From: Physcomitrium patens | Lineage: Eukaryota; Streptophyta; Bryopsida; Funariales; Funariaceae | Length of the DNA: 64,000 nucleotides | Reading direction: 5' to 3' | Assembly (NCBI RefSeq): GCF_000002425.4 | Contig: NC_037260.1 | Span: 14,563,329 to 14,627,328 of the forward strand | Part shown: piece by piece, positions 34,332-44,341 of the stretch | Numbering within the stretch: the first letter of the stretch is position 1 | Layout: each line of letters starts with the position of its first letter | Notes under the pieces: generated by a model | What the model saw: only the letters and a program-made list of their open reading frames with translations | Database searches by the model: none | What the model was told of the DNA's origin: nothing | Made by a program: the position numbers and the translations under genes

Positions 34332-34883
34332 TGTCATGGATATACTCATGTAAGCTAGTAATTACATGTATAAATAAGTAGAAGTAAGTAAAAGTAGATA
34401 AAAATAAGTTAATTCTATAGTATTTGGTATGATAGCTTCCTAAAAGCTTCATAGATGTTGCTTTGACTTCATAGGTATCTTTAATTGACTTTTTGGATTA
34501 AAAATGTGGTCAACAAGTTAGCCATGTGCCACAGAGGTTGTTAGCTTGAAGACCAAGCTAACTATGTGGTCCACACGTAGAAAAACTTCTTTTGTAAGTC
34601 AAGATAAGTATCCTACAAAGTCAACACATATTAGAGGTCCTATAGAATGTCCCCACGTAGCCCCTAGTTAGATAGTATATATAGAGACAAGAGTGAAGTC
34701 TTCTTCACTCTTGTCATCTCTTTTCTTATTCCCAGTCTAGTTTCAAGAGTCTTCATGTTTTTTAGTCTTTGGCAATAGCCATTCTAGTTCAATATATTAT
34801 CACTTTTGAGTGATTTTTAAGTATTTTTGAGTGACACAAGAGTGTATTGAGATTAACTTTCTTTAGAGTTCATGTCCTTGATA
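34332..34883 (+). repeat. C 5' LTR
   Basis: Begins TGTCATGG, ends TTGATA. Contains a perfect 9-bp inverted repeat GTTAGCTTG/CAAGCTAAC (34540-34562), a TATA box TATATATA at 34676-34683 and directly after it a perfect 13-bp inverted repeat, arms 34686-34698 and 34703-34715. Confidence 0.9.
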
Positions 34884-35134
34884 GTTTGATAAAAGTGCTA
34901 ACATATTATTTCGATCTTGTTTTAGAAGTCAGTGAATTATCCCACTTCTATTATTATATTTTGAAGGTTATGGACTACCCACCTTTAAACAAAAAATCTT
35001 ATTTTCTAACATTGATCTTTTTCTTAAAGAGAGTGGATTATCCCTCTTTGTGGAATTTATTTTTAGAGGTTGCGGATTATCTTCCTCTTATTTAACTTTT
35101 GAATTTGTTTGAGTTGTCTATTGAAGGAAAAATC
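34884..35134 (+). promoter_or_regulatory. C leader with four small hairpins
   Basis: Stem arms at 34925-34929/34944-34948, 34965-34969/34981-34985, 35026-35031/35044-35049 and 35065-35069/35084-35088, each with 5-6 paired bases. Loops carry GAATTATCC, GGACTACCC, GGATTATCC and GGATTATC. Comparable hairpins stand in the leaders of B and Heat. The primer-binding site next to the LTR is not recognisable. Confidence 0.6.
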
Positions 35135-36200
35135 ATGGATGCTACACTTGGTGGAAGTAAAAATAGATTTGTAGTTATTGCAGATCTTCATGAGCTTGTC
35201 AGCACTTTTAGGACCAAAATTTCATGCATCACCAATACCAACTATAGAAGCACTATTCCTACTACTATGGAAGAAGTTCAGAGTCTATGCCAAGAAGTTG
35301 TACAGTTGAAGGAAACAAGTCTATTAGCCTCACAATCAAATTCCGAGAGTTTTGCTTCTATAAGCTCGAGGGAGGCAAGGATTAATATGCCTGAAAAGTT
35401 TGACAGAATAAGATCAAGATTTCGAGGGTTTTTGCAACAAGTTAAACTCTACTTAAGGTTGCAACCTTTCCAATACCCTGATGGATTTTTCAAGTTGGAT
35501 TCATAAGTGCACTTCTATCTAGAAGTGCTCTCTCTTAGTTTGCACCTTTGATGGAAAAAGATTCACGACTACTCTATGATTTGAACTCATTCTTGGAAGT
35601 ATTTATGGCTACATTTGGAGAAAGTGATCAAGAAAGGATAGTAGAGACCAAGCTTGTATCACCATGACAAGGATCACGTTTAGCCACCATGTATGCCGCT
35701 GAATTCTTAAGTCTTGCTTGTGATGTGAATTGGAATGATAAAGCCCTTATCAATCAATTTTGCTATGGATTAAAAGATAATGTCAAAGATTTGTAATTGA
35801 TAATATCAAAAATAGATTCTTTAGAATAATTCATTCTTTAAGCTATTGCATTTGATAATCATTTATTTGAAAGACATCAAGAACAAAGATATGGTTGGAG
35901 AGAAAAAAGTCAAGTCATGGCAACATCTTCTAAGTTTTTGAAAACCTTTCCATTAAAGCCAAAGTCAATGCAAATTGATACGATACGTTTTAAATTCCTC
36001 ACAGAGCAAGAAAAGACTCGACAACGTCAAGAGGGCTTATGTCTATATTGTAGAGAAGCTAAATATACTGCTCAATAGTATCCAAGGAAGCAACGCAATC
36101 ACAAAATGAGGAGTACGATTGCAAAAGAAGACAATGTGTCAAAAAACGAGTTCCTCCAACTACAATAGGGACCGTGCGACTGGAACCATGAGCAACACCT
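35135..36200 (+). pseudogene. C gag
   Basis: ATG at 35135: MDATLGGSKNRFVVIADLHE, a helical region, INMPEKFDRIRSRFRGFLQQVKLYL, then with stops LYDLNSFLEVFMATFGESDQ, YAAEFLSLACDVNWNDKALINQFCYGL and a degenerate zinc knuckle CLYCREAKYTAQ-stop-YPRKQ in which one Cys is lost. At least five in-frame stops and one frame change. Confidence 0.82.
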
Positions 36201-37198
36201 AGTCAAGGTCCTATTTTCTCTTCAAATTCCTTACCTTGTTTTACAATAGATACATGTTTAAGATCCAAAAAGTCTTTACATTATTAGATTATAAAGTCTT
36301 TGCATTATTAGATTCAAGAGCCTCAGCTTGTTTCATAGACAAAGACTTTGTCAAAAAATAAGAAATATCGTTAGTCAAGAAAATCAAATCCGTACATGTG
36401 AAAGTCATACATAGTCATTCGTTGTCTTGTAGTGATGTTATCCATGAGACTGTTTCTTTACATGTAGTAATTAAAGATCATAATAGTATAGTAATATTTA
36501 ATGTGATACGATCTCCTTTAAATCCAATCATTTTAGGACTATCTTGGTTAGAAAAGTACAATCCTCAGATAGATTGGATTTTACGTAACCTTAACTTTTA
36601 TAGTAGTTTATTTCGAAATTCTATTAATCAAGACGAAATACATAAGTCTAGTACATCTAAGCTCTTACTAGTAGGGGCAAGAGCTTTCATGCATGCAGCC
36701 AAAGAGGGGTCATCTTTTGCTATATATACCATGCCCATTTCAGATAGTAAAAAGACGTCAAGTGGTATTCCTAGTCAATATCAAGAATTTCAAGATGTTT
36801 TTGAGAAGAAGAATGCAGATATTCTTCTAGAACCTCGACCTTATGATTGTTCAATTGATCTTCAAGAAAGAGCTCAATGGCCATTTGAACCAATCTATAG
36901 CTTATCACAAAATGAATTGGCTGCACTAAAGGAGTATATTGATGAGAGCTTGGCTAAAAACTTCATATGCCATTCAAAATCTCCAACAAGAGCACCGATC
37001 TTATTTGTGAAGAAAAAAGATGGATCTCTACGAATATGTGTAGACTATCGAGGCCTTAACAAGATCACCATCAAAAATAGGTATCCTTTACCTTTGATTT
37101 TAGGACTTCTTGATCAATTCAATCAAGCAAAGATCTACAGAAAAATAGATCTACAAGGAGTATATAACTTGGTCCGCATCAAAGAAGGAGATAAATAG
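36201..37198 (+). pseudogene. C protease and N-terminal reverse transcriptase
   Basis: Protease FALLDSRASACFIDKDF (DSR). Linker VIRSPLNPIILGLSWLEKYN, LVGARAFMHAAKEGSSFAIY, PYDCSIDLQERAQWPFEPIYSL, then RT KKKDGSLRICVDYRGLNKITIKNRYPLP and [18 protein letters not shown] (first catalytic Asp). The frame ends in TAG at 37196-37198 where WKT is conserved in the family (W to stop). Confidence 0.87.
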
Positions 37199-38135
37199 AA
37201 GACTGCTTTTCAAACTAGATATGGACATTTTGAATATAATGTCATGCCTTTTGGACTCACAAATGGACCAATTACTTTTTAACATCTTATAAATGATGTT
37301 TTTTGTATATTTTTTGATGATTTTATCATTTGTTATTTAGATGACATTCTAATCTACTCTAAGAACATAGAAGAACATGAACTCCATATTTGTCGTGTAT
37401 TATAAAAACTAAGAAATACAGGATTATATGTCAAGTTGGAAAAACAAGTATTCCACACTATTCAAGTTGACTTTTTAGGATACATCATTTCTAACAAAGG
37501 CCTAATAATGGATCCCAAGAAAGTTCAGACTATCATAGATTGAAAGATTCCAAGAACAGTATGAGATGTGCAATATTTTTTGGGCTTTGCAAATTACTAT
37601 CAAATCTTCATCAAGAACTTTTTTCAAGTTGCAGCTCCACTTATGTGTTTGACTTATAAAGACAAATTTGAGTGGAGTAAAGAAGCTCAAGTAGCATTTG
37701 ATGCTTTAAAGAATGAATTTACTTCTGCCTCAATCTTGTATCGTGTCAACTTTTCTAAGGCATTTTTTATGAAAATAGATGCATCAAAATTTGCTTTGGG
37801 TGCCATTTTGTCACAAATAGGAGCAGATGATAAGCTCCATCTAGTAGCTTTCTATTCCAAAAATTTTTTGGTAACCAAAATTAACTACGAAATCCATGAT
37901 AAAGAGCTTCTTGCAATTGTGGATTCATTTCAAGAATGGCGTCATTATCTAGAAGGCACCTCAAGTCCAATTACTGTATACATGGATCATAAGAACCTCA
38001 AGTATTTCATGTTAGTACGGATATTAAATCATCATCAAGCTCATTGGAGCATGTCTTTATTAAGATTCGAGTTCATCATCACTTATTGACCAGGAAAAGA
38101 ATAAGGTTTATCTGATACCTTATCTAGACGTTATC
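37199..38135 (+). pseudogene. C reverse transcriptase (C-terminal) and RNase H
   Basis: [36 protein letters not shown] (intact YLDD), [18 protein letters not shown], then after stops DVQYFLGFANYYQIFIKNF and RNase H FFMKIDASKFALGAILSQ (Asp), [18 protein letters not shown] (Glu), ITVYMDHKNLKYFM (Asp), GLSDTLSRR (Asp). All four RNase H acids are present. Ends at the TTATC target of the inserted solo LTR. Confidence 0.87.
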
Positions 38136-39402
38136 GTATGGCATGATTTGCTATTTGGGAATACATTGAATATCTAGCTATAGAGAGTGTAGCTTAAATA
38201 TTAATATGATTCTTATCTTAACTTCCAAAATTTCTTTATTTTTGTATAAAACTCCAAACATAATAAAATCCTTTCAAAAAATATTTTTCTCGTGAAGGAT
38301 TTTATTGCCTTGAACTTTAGAAAATCATAACTATTGATCTAACTATTCAATTTGTTTCAAATTTACAAGATATATAGAATTTACCTTTAACTTTTACCAC
38401 AAAAAAAATCAACAGTAAGTTCACTCTCGATCTTCTGGCATCTAAGAAATCCTAGCAGCACTCTAAACCCTAATTTATAAATGTCATGAAACTTATGTAC
38501 AAAGTTTATGAACATAAAATTACACATTCCTTGAAATTTTGAGCCAAAATCTTGTCAAATTGCTCAAGATATAGCTCAAAATACTACCATTTGTAAATCG
38601 GATCACTTACTATCCTTAGATTGCATACAATGACTTCAAAATCCAATAACTCCTTCATGCCAACGTGAAATCCAGTAACCAATATGTGAAAAGTATAGCC
38701 GCAAAAGTTTTCTCTCCAATCGTGGTCGCTGATCTCCAATTACTATCTGTATGTGTACGTTATGCCCAAAAGAAAGACAGTAGGTCCAAAACTAATACCT
38801 TAACTTTGAGCACCTATATCTCCTTTATATAAATTCCAAATCATACAAGATTTGTACCAAAACCATAGCCAAAATCCTAAACTTGCTGACCTTAGCCTTC
38901 AAAGCTCAAATTGCCTCAAAAAACTAACCCTAATTCCTAATATGGCCATGGACAACCTTCTCAAAGTCCATTGGTCATGATTTTTGACCAATAGGAATGG
39001 AGATTTTTATCATCCATCTCCATTCATCTATATTGGTGCCCTAATTACTCCCTTTGCTACCAAAATCCTTCTTCAATTCTTTTTATGCTCTAAACACCAA
39101 ATAAAAGAATTAAAATAAGTTTTCAAATATCACCAATGTTTAACAAAGGTGACTATAAATATTTAGAAGTTACTATCAACCAAAATCAATCTTAAAAGCC
39201 ACTATCAAAAGGAAATTAAAGTTATACAAATTCTATAGTAGTCCTTTTAAACAACCTCTTCTCAGAATAATAACCAAATTATAATCTACAACCAACTAAA
39301 ATCTACTAACATGGCTCTCACCATGTTACTTAATAAATTATATATTAAGTACATAATTATATTATTTTCATATAGTAGCCAAACCACAACATGTCAACAT
39401 TC
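38136..39402 (-). repeat. Solo LTR of the E/F family inside C
   Basis: Sequence without ORFs, flanked by TTATC on both sides (38131-38135 and 39403-39407), splitting C's SRR...KKGDAAF coding stretch. Internal blocks match, in minus orientation, 47460-48200 and the E2 LTR: CCCTAATTCCTAATATGGCC and the GACAGTAGGT segment. Terminal TG/CA are not clear, so exact ends rest on the flanking repeats. Confidence 0.75.
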
Positions 39403-39407
39403 TTATC

Positions 39408-40948
39408 TTGCATCAAAAAAAGGAGATGCAGCTTTTGAACAACAAAGAATGGTTCTCTTGAAGCTGGAGCAATTTCATCTTTGAGCAATAAAATCAACAT
39501 TGACTATTGATTTAACTTTTCTCAAGCAAGTCCAGTTAAGTATGTCTTCAAACCTCTTGTTCACGATATCAAAAATAATTCTTTTAAATCTCATGATTCT
39601 TCTAAATTTGAGTTCAAGAACAACCTACTGTATTTCGAAGGATGCCTATATGTTCTAGAAGGAGAAAGCACGTTTACATATTCTTCAAGCTCGTCATGAC
39701 TTTCCAGCAGTAGGACATTTTGGATACAATAAGATTTTGGAGTTAATATCTAGGGATTTTTGGTGGCCTCAATTGTAGAAGGCAGTCAAAGATTTTGTAC
39801 AATCATGTGATGTTTCCTCAAGATCAAAAACTCCTCATCATCGACCTTTTGGACTTCTTTAGCCATTATCCATTCCTAAACAACCATGGTCTTCTGTTTC
39901 TATGGACTTCATCAGAGATCTTCTAAGCTCAGGTTCTTATGACTCTATATTTGTGATAGTAGATCGCTTCTCCATGATGGCACATTTTGTGCCATGTACA
40001 AAATCCATCATGGGTGAAGAAACAACTAAGCTTTTTGTTGATAATATCTATCGCTATCATGGGTTACCAAAGGATATTATATCGGATAGGAGAACTCAGA
40101 TTGTATCAAGATTTTGGAAAACTCTTTTTAAGATTTTACAAGTGGATATGAAACTATCTTTGACTTTTCATCCTCAAGCTGATGGACTGATAGAGCGCGT
40201 AAACCAAGTCTTGGAGCAATACTTAAGATGTACTATCAACTATCAATAAGATGATTGGACAACTCTTCTGCCATTAGTAGAATTTACTTATAATAATACG
40301 GTGTATTCTTCTACACAACAAACACCTTTTTTTGCCAATTATGGTTATCATCTATGACTTGACACATTTGGTTTCTCAAAAGTTGATAATCCTGTAGCAG
40401 AAGATATGACAAATTAGTTGTCAAAGTTACATGCAATAATGAAGGCACAATTAAAAGAAGCTCAAGAATGACAAAAGATAAATGTGGATGTCTATCGAAA
40501 AGAACAACCACCACTCGACATGGGCAATAAGGTATACTTACTTCATCACAATATCAAGACCACTCGTCCTTGTGACAAGTTGGACTATTGAAAGCTTAGA
40601 CCATTTTCTATTTCTGTACAAATCAATCTAGTTGCATATCATTTATATCTACCGGAGTCAATGAAAATCCATCTAGTATTCTATGTATCTTTTTTTGAAC
40701 TATACAAGATAGTGGACATACTAAGAAAAAGACAAGCTCCACTTCCTCCTATAGAAGTACACAATAATGAAGAAATTGAAGTGAAAGAAGTCTTAGATTC
40801 AAGGCGGCTCCAAAATAAATTGAAATATCTTATCCATTGGTGCGGATATGATATTAGTGAATGCACATGGGAGCCAGTAAAGAATCTTGTAAATACAGCA
40901 AAGGCAGTGGAGGCTTTTTATCGACGACATCTATCAAAATCAAAATAA
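39408..40948 (+). pseudogene. C integrase with chromodomain
   Basis: GHFGYNKILELISRDFWWPQ, core SVSMDFIRDLLSSGSYDSIF (Asp), PKDIISDRRTQIVSRFWKT (Asp), PQADGLIERVNQVLEQYL (Glu), GNKVYLLHHNIKTTRPCDK, PESMKIHLVFYVS and chromodomain EIEVKEVLDSRRLQNKLKYL, HWCGYDISECTWEPVKNLV, ending RRHLSKSK. The DDE triad survives but there are about ten stops and a frame change in the first 400 bases. Confidence 0.88.
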
Positions 40949-41502
40949 AAATCTTCTTTATAAAAGAAACAAGATCTAGATAAGATAATATTCTACTTTC
41001 AATCTTTGTTTGTAGCTTCTTTGTAGTTAAGATGCTAAAGAGATGGAGAACCAACAACCAACAGATTTGACTCAAGAGCCTTCGTTTGCTAATCTGTCGG
41101 ACGAGACATTACGATTGTCACAACCTTCAAGATGATGCAATTAAGATGAAGATCTTTAAGAATGACATGTTCTTCTTTGAATAGATGGCGAGATACAACG
41201 TGTTTAGTATCACGACCTTGGAAGGGACTCTTGATGTTTGGTGCTTTTATTAGAGGTAGAAACAACTCCTGATGGTATTCCAAATGTTTTATTCGAAGGA
41301 AGTTATTAAGGCCTCAACAATGACCAAATAACTGGGTGGTCTTCCCATCTTGGTATGGGATACTATGGTTGAGAGGCCCTATCAATCATCTTGGAAGAGA
41401 ACAAAGATCAGAGTATGTGGCGAATATAATTCGTCGCATCATAAATTTCCTCAACATATGATGATCGCTCCTCGTGAAACTCGTTTCTAGAAGGGAGGAT
41501 AA
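40949..41502 (+). other. C 3' untranslated region and polypurine tract
   Basis: Non-coding. GAAGGGAGGATAA at 41490-41502 abuts the 3' LTR and is the plus-strand primer tract. The region is the uninterrupted counterpart of B's 15702-16071 plus 29787-29970 and shows the empty target site of Heat near 41130-41150. Confidence 0.8.
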
Positions 41503-42053
41503 TGTCACGAACATACTCATGTAAGCTAGTAATTACATATATAAATAAGTAGAAGTAAGTAAAATTAGATAAAAATAAGTTAATTCTATAGTATTTGGTA
41601 TGGTAGCTTCTTAGAAGCTTCATAGATACTTCTTTGACTTCATAGGTATCTTTAATTGACTTTTTGGATTAGAAACGTGGTCAACAAGTTGGCCATGTGC
41701 TACACATGTTGTTAGCTTGAAGACCAAGCTAACTATGTGGCCCACACATAGAAAAATTTGACTTGTAAGTCAAGGCAAGTGTCTTACAAAGTCAACACAT
41801 ATTGAAGGTCCTATAGAACGTTGCCACGTAGCCCCTAGTCAGATAGTATATATAGAGACAAGAGTGAAGTCTTCTTCACTCTTGTCAACTCCTTTCTTAT
41901 TTTTAGTCTAGTTTCAAGAGTTGTCATGTTTTCTAGTCTTTGGCAATAGCCATCCTAGTTTAATATATATCACCTTTGAGTGATTTTTATGTATTCTTGA
42001 GTGATACAAGAGTGTATTGAGATTATCTTTTTTTAGAGTTCATGTCCTCGATA
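41503..42053 (+). repeat. C 3' LTR
   Basis: TGTCACGAAC start, CTCGATA end, followed by CAATC. Holds the same two inverted repeats as the 5' LTR (41711-41733 and 41857-41886). The LTR pair differs at many scattered sites, so C is much older than Elem1. Confidence 0.9.
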
Positions 42054-42379
42054 CAATCTTGTTGCTCCTTGTGGTGGTAAATTGAATTGATGCATCGCAA
42101 CTATTAACTCCTTCAATTGCTCTTGCATTTGTGCCATTGCACTCTTCATTTTAGCAAGTTCTACCATGATAACACTTAGAAATGAGAAGATGTCTAATAT
42201 CACTCAAGAAAAATAGAAGAGAGGACTTGAGAACAAAGAAAATACAAAAGACAATATCAATTTAGAAGAGGGTAATCCACAACTTCTAATATGCATGTGT
42301 CTTATCAAGAAAAAGGGGTAATCCGCTCTTAATCAAGATTAAACAAAGCTCAAATATTATAAAAGTACTCTTGTCAATC
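42054..42379 (-). pseudogene. B gag start and leader
   Basis: 42059-42170 on minus reads MVELAKMKSAMAQMQEQLK ... LPPQGATRL, the gag N-terminus cut by C. The leader to 42379 has hairpins TTAGAAG/CTTCTAA at 42262-42289 and a weaker one at 42307-42330, both with GGATTACCC (sense) in the loop, plus a decayed iMet-like primer site (AAAGCTCAAATATTA, 42350s). Confidence 0.7.
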
Positions 42380-42936
42380 TGTCAAGGACAAGAATATAAT
42401 AAAGACAAATAACAAGTGAGACTTCTCTCAAAGACAGATGACAAAATAGAAATAACTTGATATATATATTGAAAAAGAAACTAGAATAGCTATTGCCAAA
42501 AGCTAAGAGAACTAGAGACCCTTGAAACTAGACTGGAAGCAAGAAAGGAGTTGACAAGAGTGAAGAAGGCTTTATTTTTGTTTGTATATATACAATCTAA
42601 CTAAGGGCTACGTGGCGACGTTCTATATGACCTCCAATATGTGTTGACTTTGTAGGACACATGCCTTGACTTACAAGAGAGGTTTTTCTACATGTGGGCC
42701 ACATAGTTAGCTTGGTCTTCAAGCTAACAACATGTGTAGCATATAGTCAACTTATTGACTACGTTTCTAATTCAAAAATTTAATTAAAGACACCTATAAA
42801 ATCAAAGTAGCATCTATGAAGCTTTTAAGAAGCTTCTGTATCAAATACTTTAGAATTAACTTATTTTTACCTACTTTTATTTACTTCTACTTATTTATAC
42901 ATATAATTATTGACTTACATGTATATGTCTATGACA
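42380..42936 (-). repeat. B 5' LTR (557 bp)
   Basis: TGTCAAGG to TATGACA on plus; inverted homologue of the C LTRs, with the same GTTAGCTTG/CAAGCTAAC hairpin at 42706-42728. The second arm of the 13-bp hairpin seen in C is changed here. To its right E1 gag begins immediately. Confidence 0.88.
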
Positions 42937-43398
42937 AAGACTTGCATATTGAGACTATATTATAGAAGAAATTTGAAGAACTCTTAAAAGATTAATTTTT
43001 TGAAGATGATTCAAAAAGATTGACAAAATAAACTTTTTTGGGGTGGATTGAGCAAAGGTCAGGAAATCAAATGACTTCAAATGAATTAATTAGGAGATTT
43101 GAGACTAAATTTAAATAATAATCATAGTAAGAGAGGCAGCTTTTGGAAACAAGAAAAACTGGATTATTCTTGCAAGCAGCTGATGAATATTTGGAGGATA
43201 AGTTGCTCTTTTATCTAGCTGATAAGACATTTGAAAGTAATTTTATAAATAATTGGAAGCTAATAAAAGAGAAAGTGGGACTTTAAGTTAAACAACAAAA
43301 GATTAAGACTCATACTTTAATATCAGGATTGGAGCCTCTACCTACATCTCAAAATCTATTACCACGTCAAAAGGTAATTAAGACTATTAAAGATGACA
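42937..43398 (+). pseudogene. E1 gag, 5' fragment
   Basis: Plus-strand translation KKFEELLKD, FFEDDSKRLTK, LGWIEQRSGNQ, ELIRRFETKF, GLFLQAADEYLEDKLLF, NWKLIKEKVGL aligns with Elem1 gag (DEYFLEDADRVTKK, FLQAADGELQEKL). Several stops. Cut on the left by B and on the right by G; the gag continues at 48540. Confidence 0.75.
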
Positions 43399-43403
43399 GT
43401 CTT

Positions 43404-44180
43404 TGTGATTGTTGTTTTACTTATTTTGGAAGAAACCTCCTAGAATAAACCTGTATAGGGAAATTAAAACACAAGAAAAGACTAAGCTCATGAATTTCAC
43501 TTATTAGGATCACACAATTAACTGTATTTTGAACCACTAAAATACTAAGAAATACTACAATGCTTCCTCCTAGTAACAATACTCCTTCATCAACTGATAA
43601 CCACAATGTGTAACCTTGCACTCTTAAAAGACCGCTCAAAACTCAATAAATTCCATCCAACATCAAAAATAACAGACTTCATTCCAACCAATCTGAATTC
43701 ACAGAATTCCTGTAATCATAGACTTCCTCTGTCGAAACACACACACACAACTCTCAATAAACAACAATCATAATCTTCCATCCATAATCAATCTTCCAAT
43801 AACTTCTCATATAATTCAATCACTCAGTACTCCAATTACATAATCAATAACTCATAAATCAATCTCTGATTTATTCCATAGACTCACTTCTCAGTATTCA
43901 GAAACTATCCATTATTCTTCAACAACAAAGAAAACAAAAGAAACAAAGAGGAAGCACCAAGCTTAATCCCGGCTCATGACTATCACAGTTTGGCCTTTTC
44001 TTCCTCTCTCCCATCCTCCTTATACTATCCTGAGATACCAACTCCTATACTATGGATGATAATTACTTTTCTTGACTATTCATCTATTCTACTTGCTGAA
44101 CCACCTTTTCAATAGTTATCTATCTCTGTTTATACTATATACTAGATATCTACATTCTAAAAATATCTACTTATTCTACA
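43404..44180 (-). repeat. G 3' LTR (777 bp)
   Basis: TGTGATTG start, TTCTACA end on plus. The last ~130 bp match 48411-48539. Contains a short (CA)n run near 43738. Followed by AGCCCCACTCCTAAC, a purine tract on minus identical in core to the one before P's LTR. Confidence 0.82.
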
Positions 44181-44341
44181 TAGCCCCACTCCTAACTGTG
44201 CAGTATTCTTGCAAACACAGTATTGATAAACAAAAACCTTTTTCTTTTTTTCTTTTTTTTTTAACTGGATTATTCAATCTCTTCAATTTTTGGTGCTGGC
44301 TCTATTTGGTCTTGTTCCAATACTATATCTTCTTCCTCTGA

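Larger units (their letters stand above)
34332..42053 (+). mobile_element. C: chromodomain Ty3/gypsy element inside B gag
   Basis: LTRs 34332-34883 (552 bp) and 41503-42053 (551 bp) with perfect 5-bp duplications CAATC (34327-34331 and 42054-42058). Plus-strand order: LTR, hairpin leader, gag, protease, RT, RNase H, [solo LTR 38136-39402], integrase, chromodomain, 3' untranslated region, polypurine tract, LTR. Coding parts are decayed with many stops. Family is the same as B and Heat. Confidence 0.92.
15692..42936 (-). mobile_element. B: chromodomain Ty3/gypsy element split by two insertions
   Basis: Minus-strand element with 5' LTR 42380-42936, leader and gag start 42059-42379, body 29787-34331, 3' untranslated part 15702-16071. 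Element C (34332-42053, duplication CAATC) interrupts gag, and Heat (16072-29781, duplication ATTGT) interrupts the 3' untranslated region. The paralogous uninterrupted region in C (41090-41502) shows the empty site. Of the 3' LTR only about nine bases (TGTCATGGA, minus strand, 15693-15701) remain. B itself sits in E1 gag at its right end. Confidence 0.85.

Noticed and set aside
34847-35095. 82-codon plus frame in the C leader with repeated DYPPL/DYPSL words
   Set aside because: The repeated words are translations of the leader hairpin loops; the frame overlaps the LTR end and has no homologue in B or Heat.
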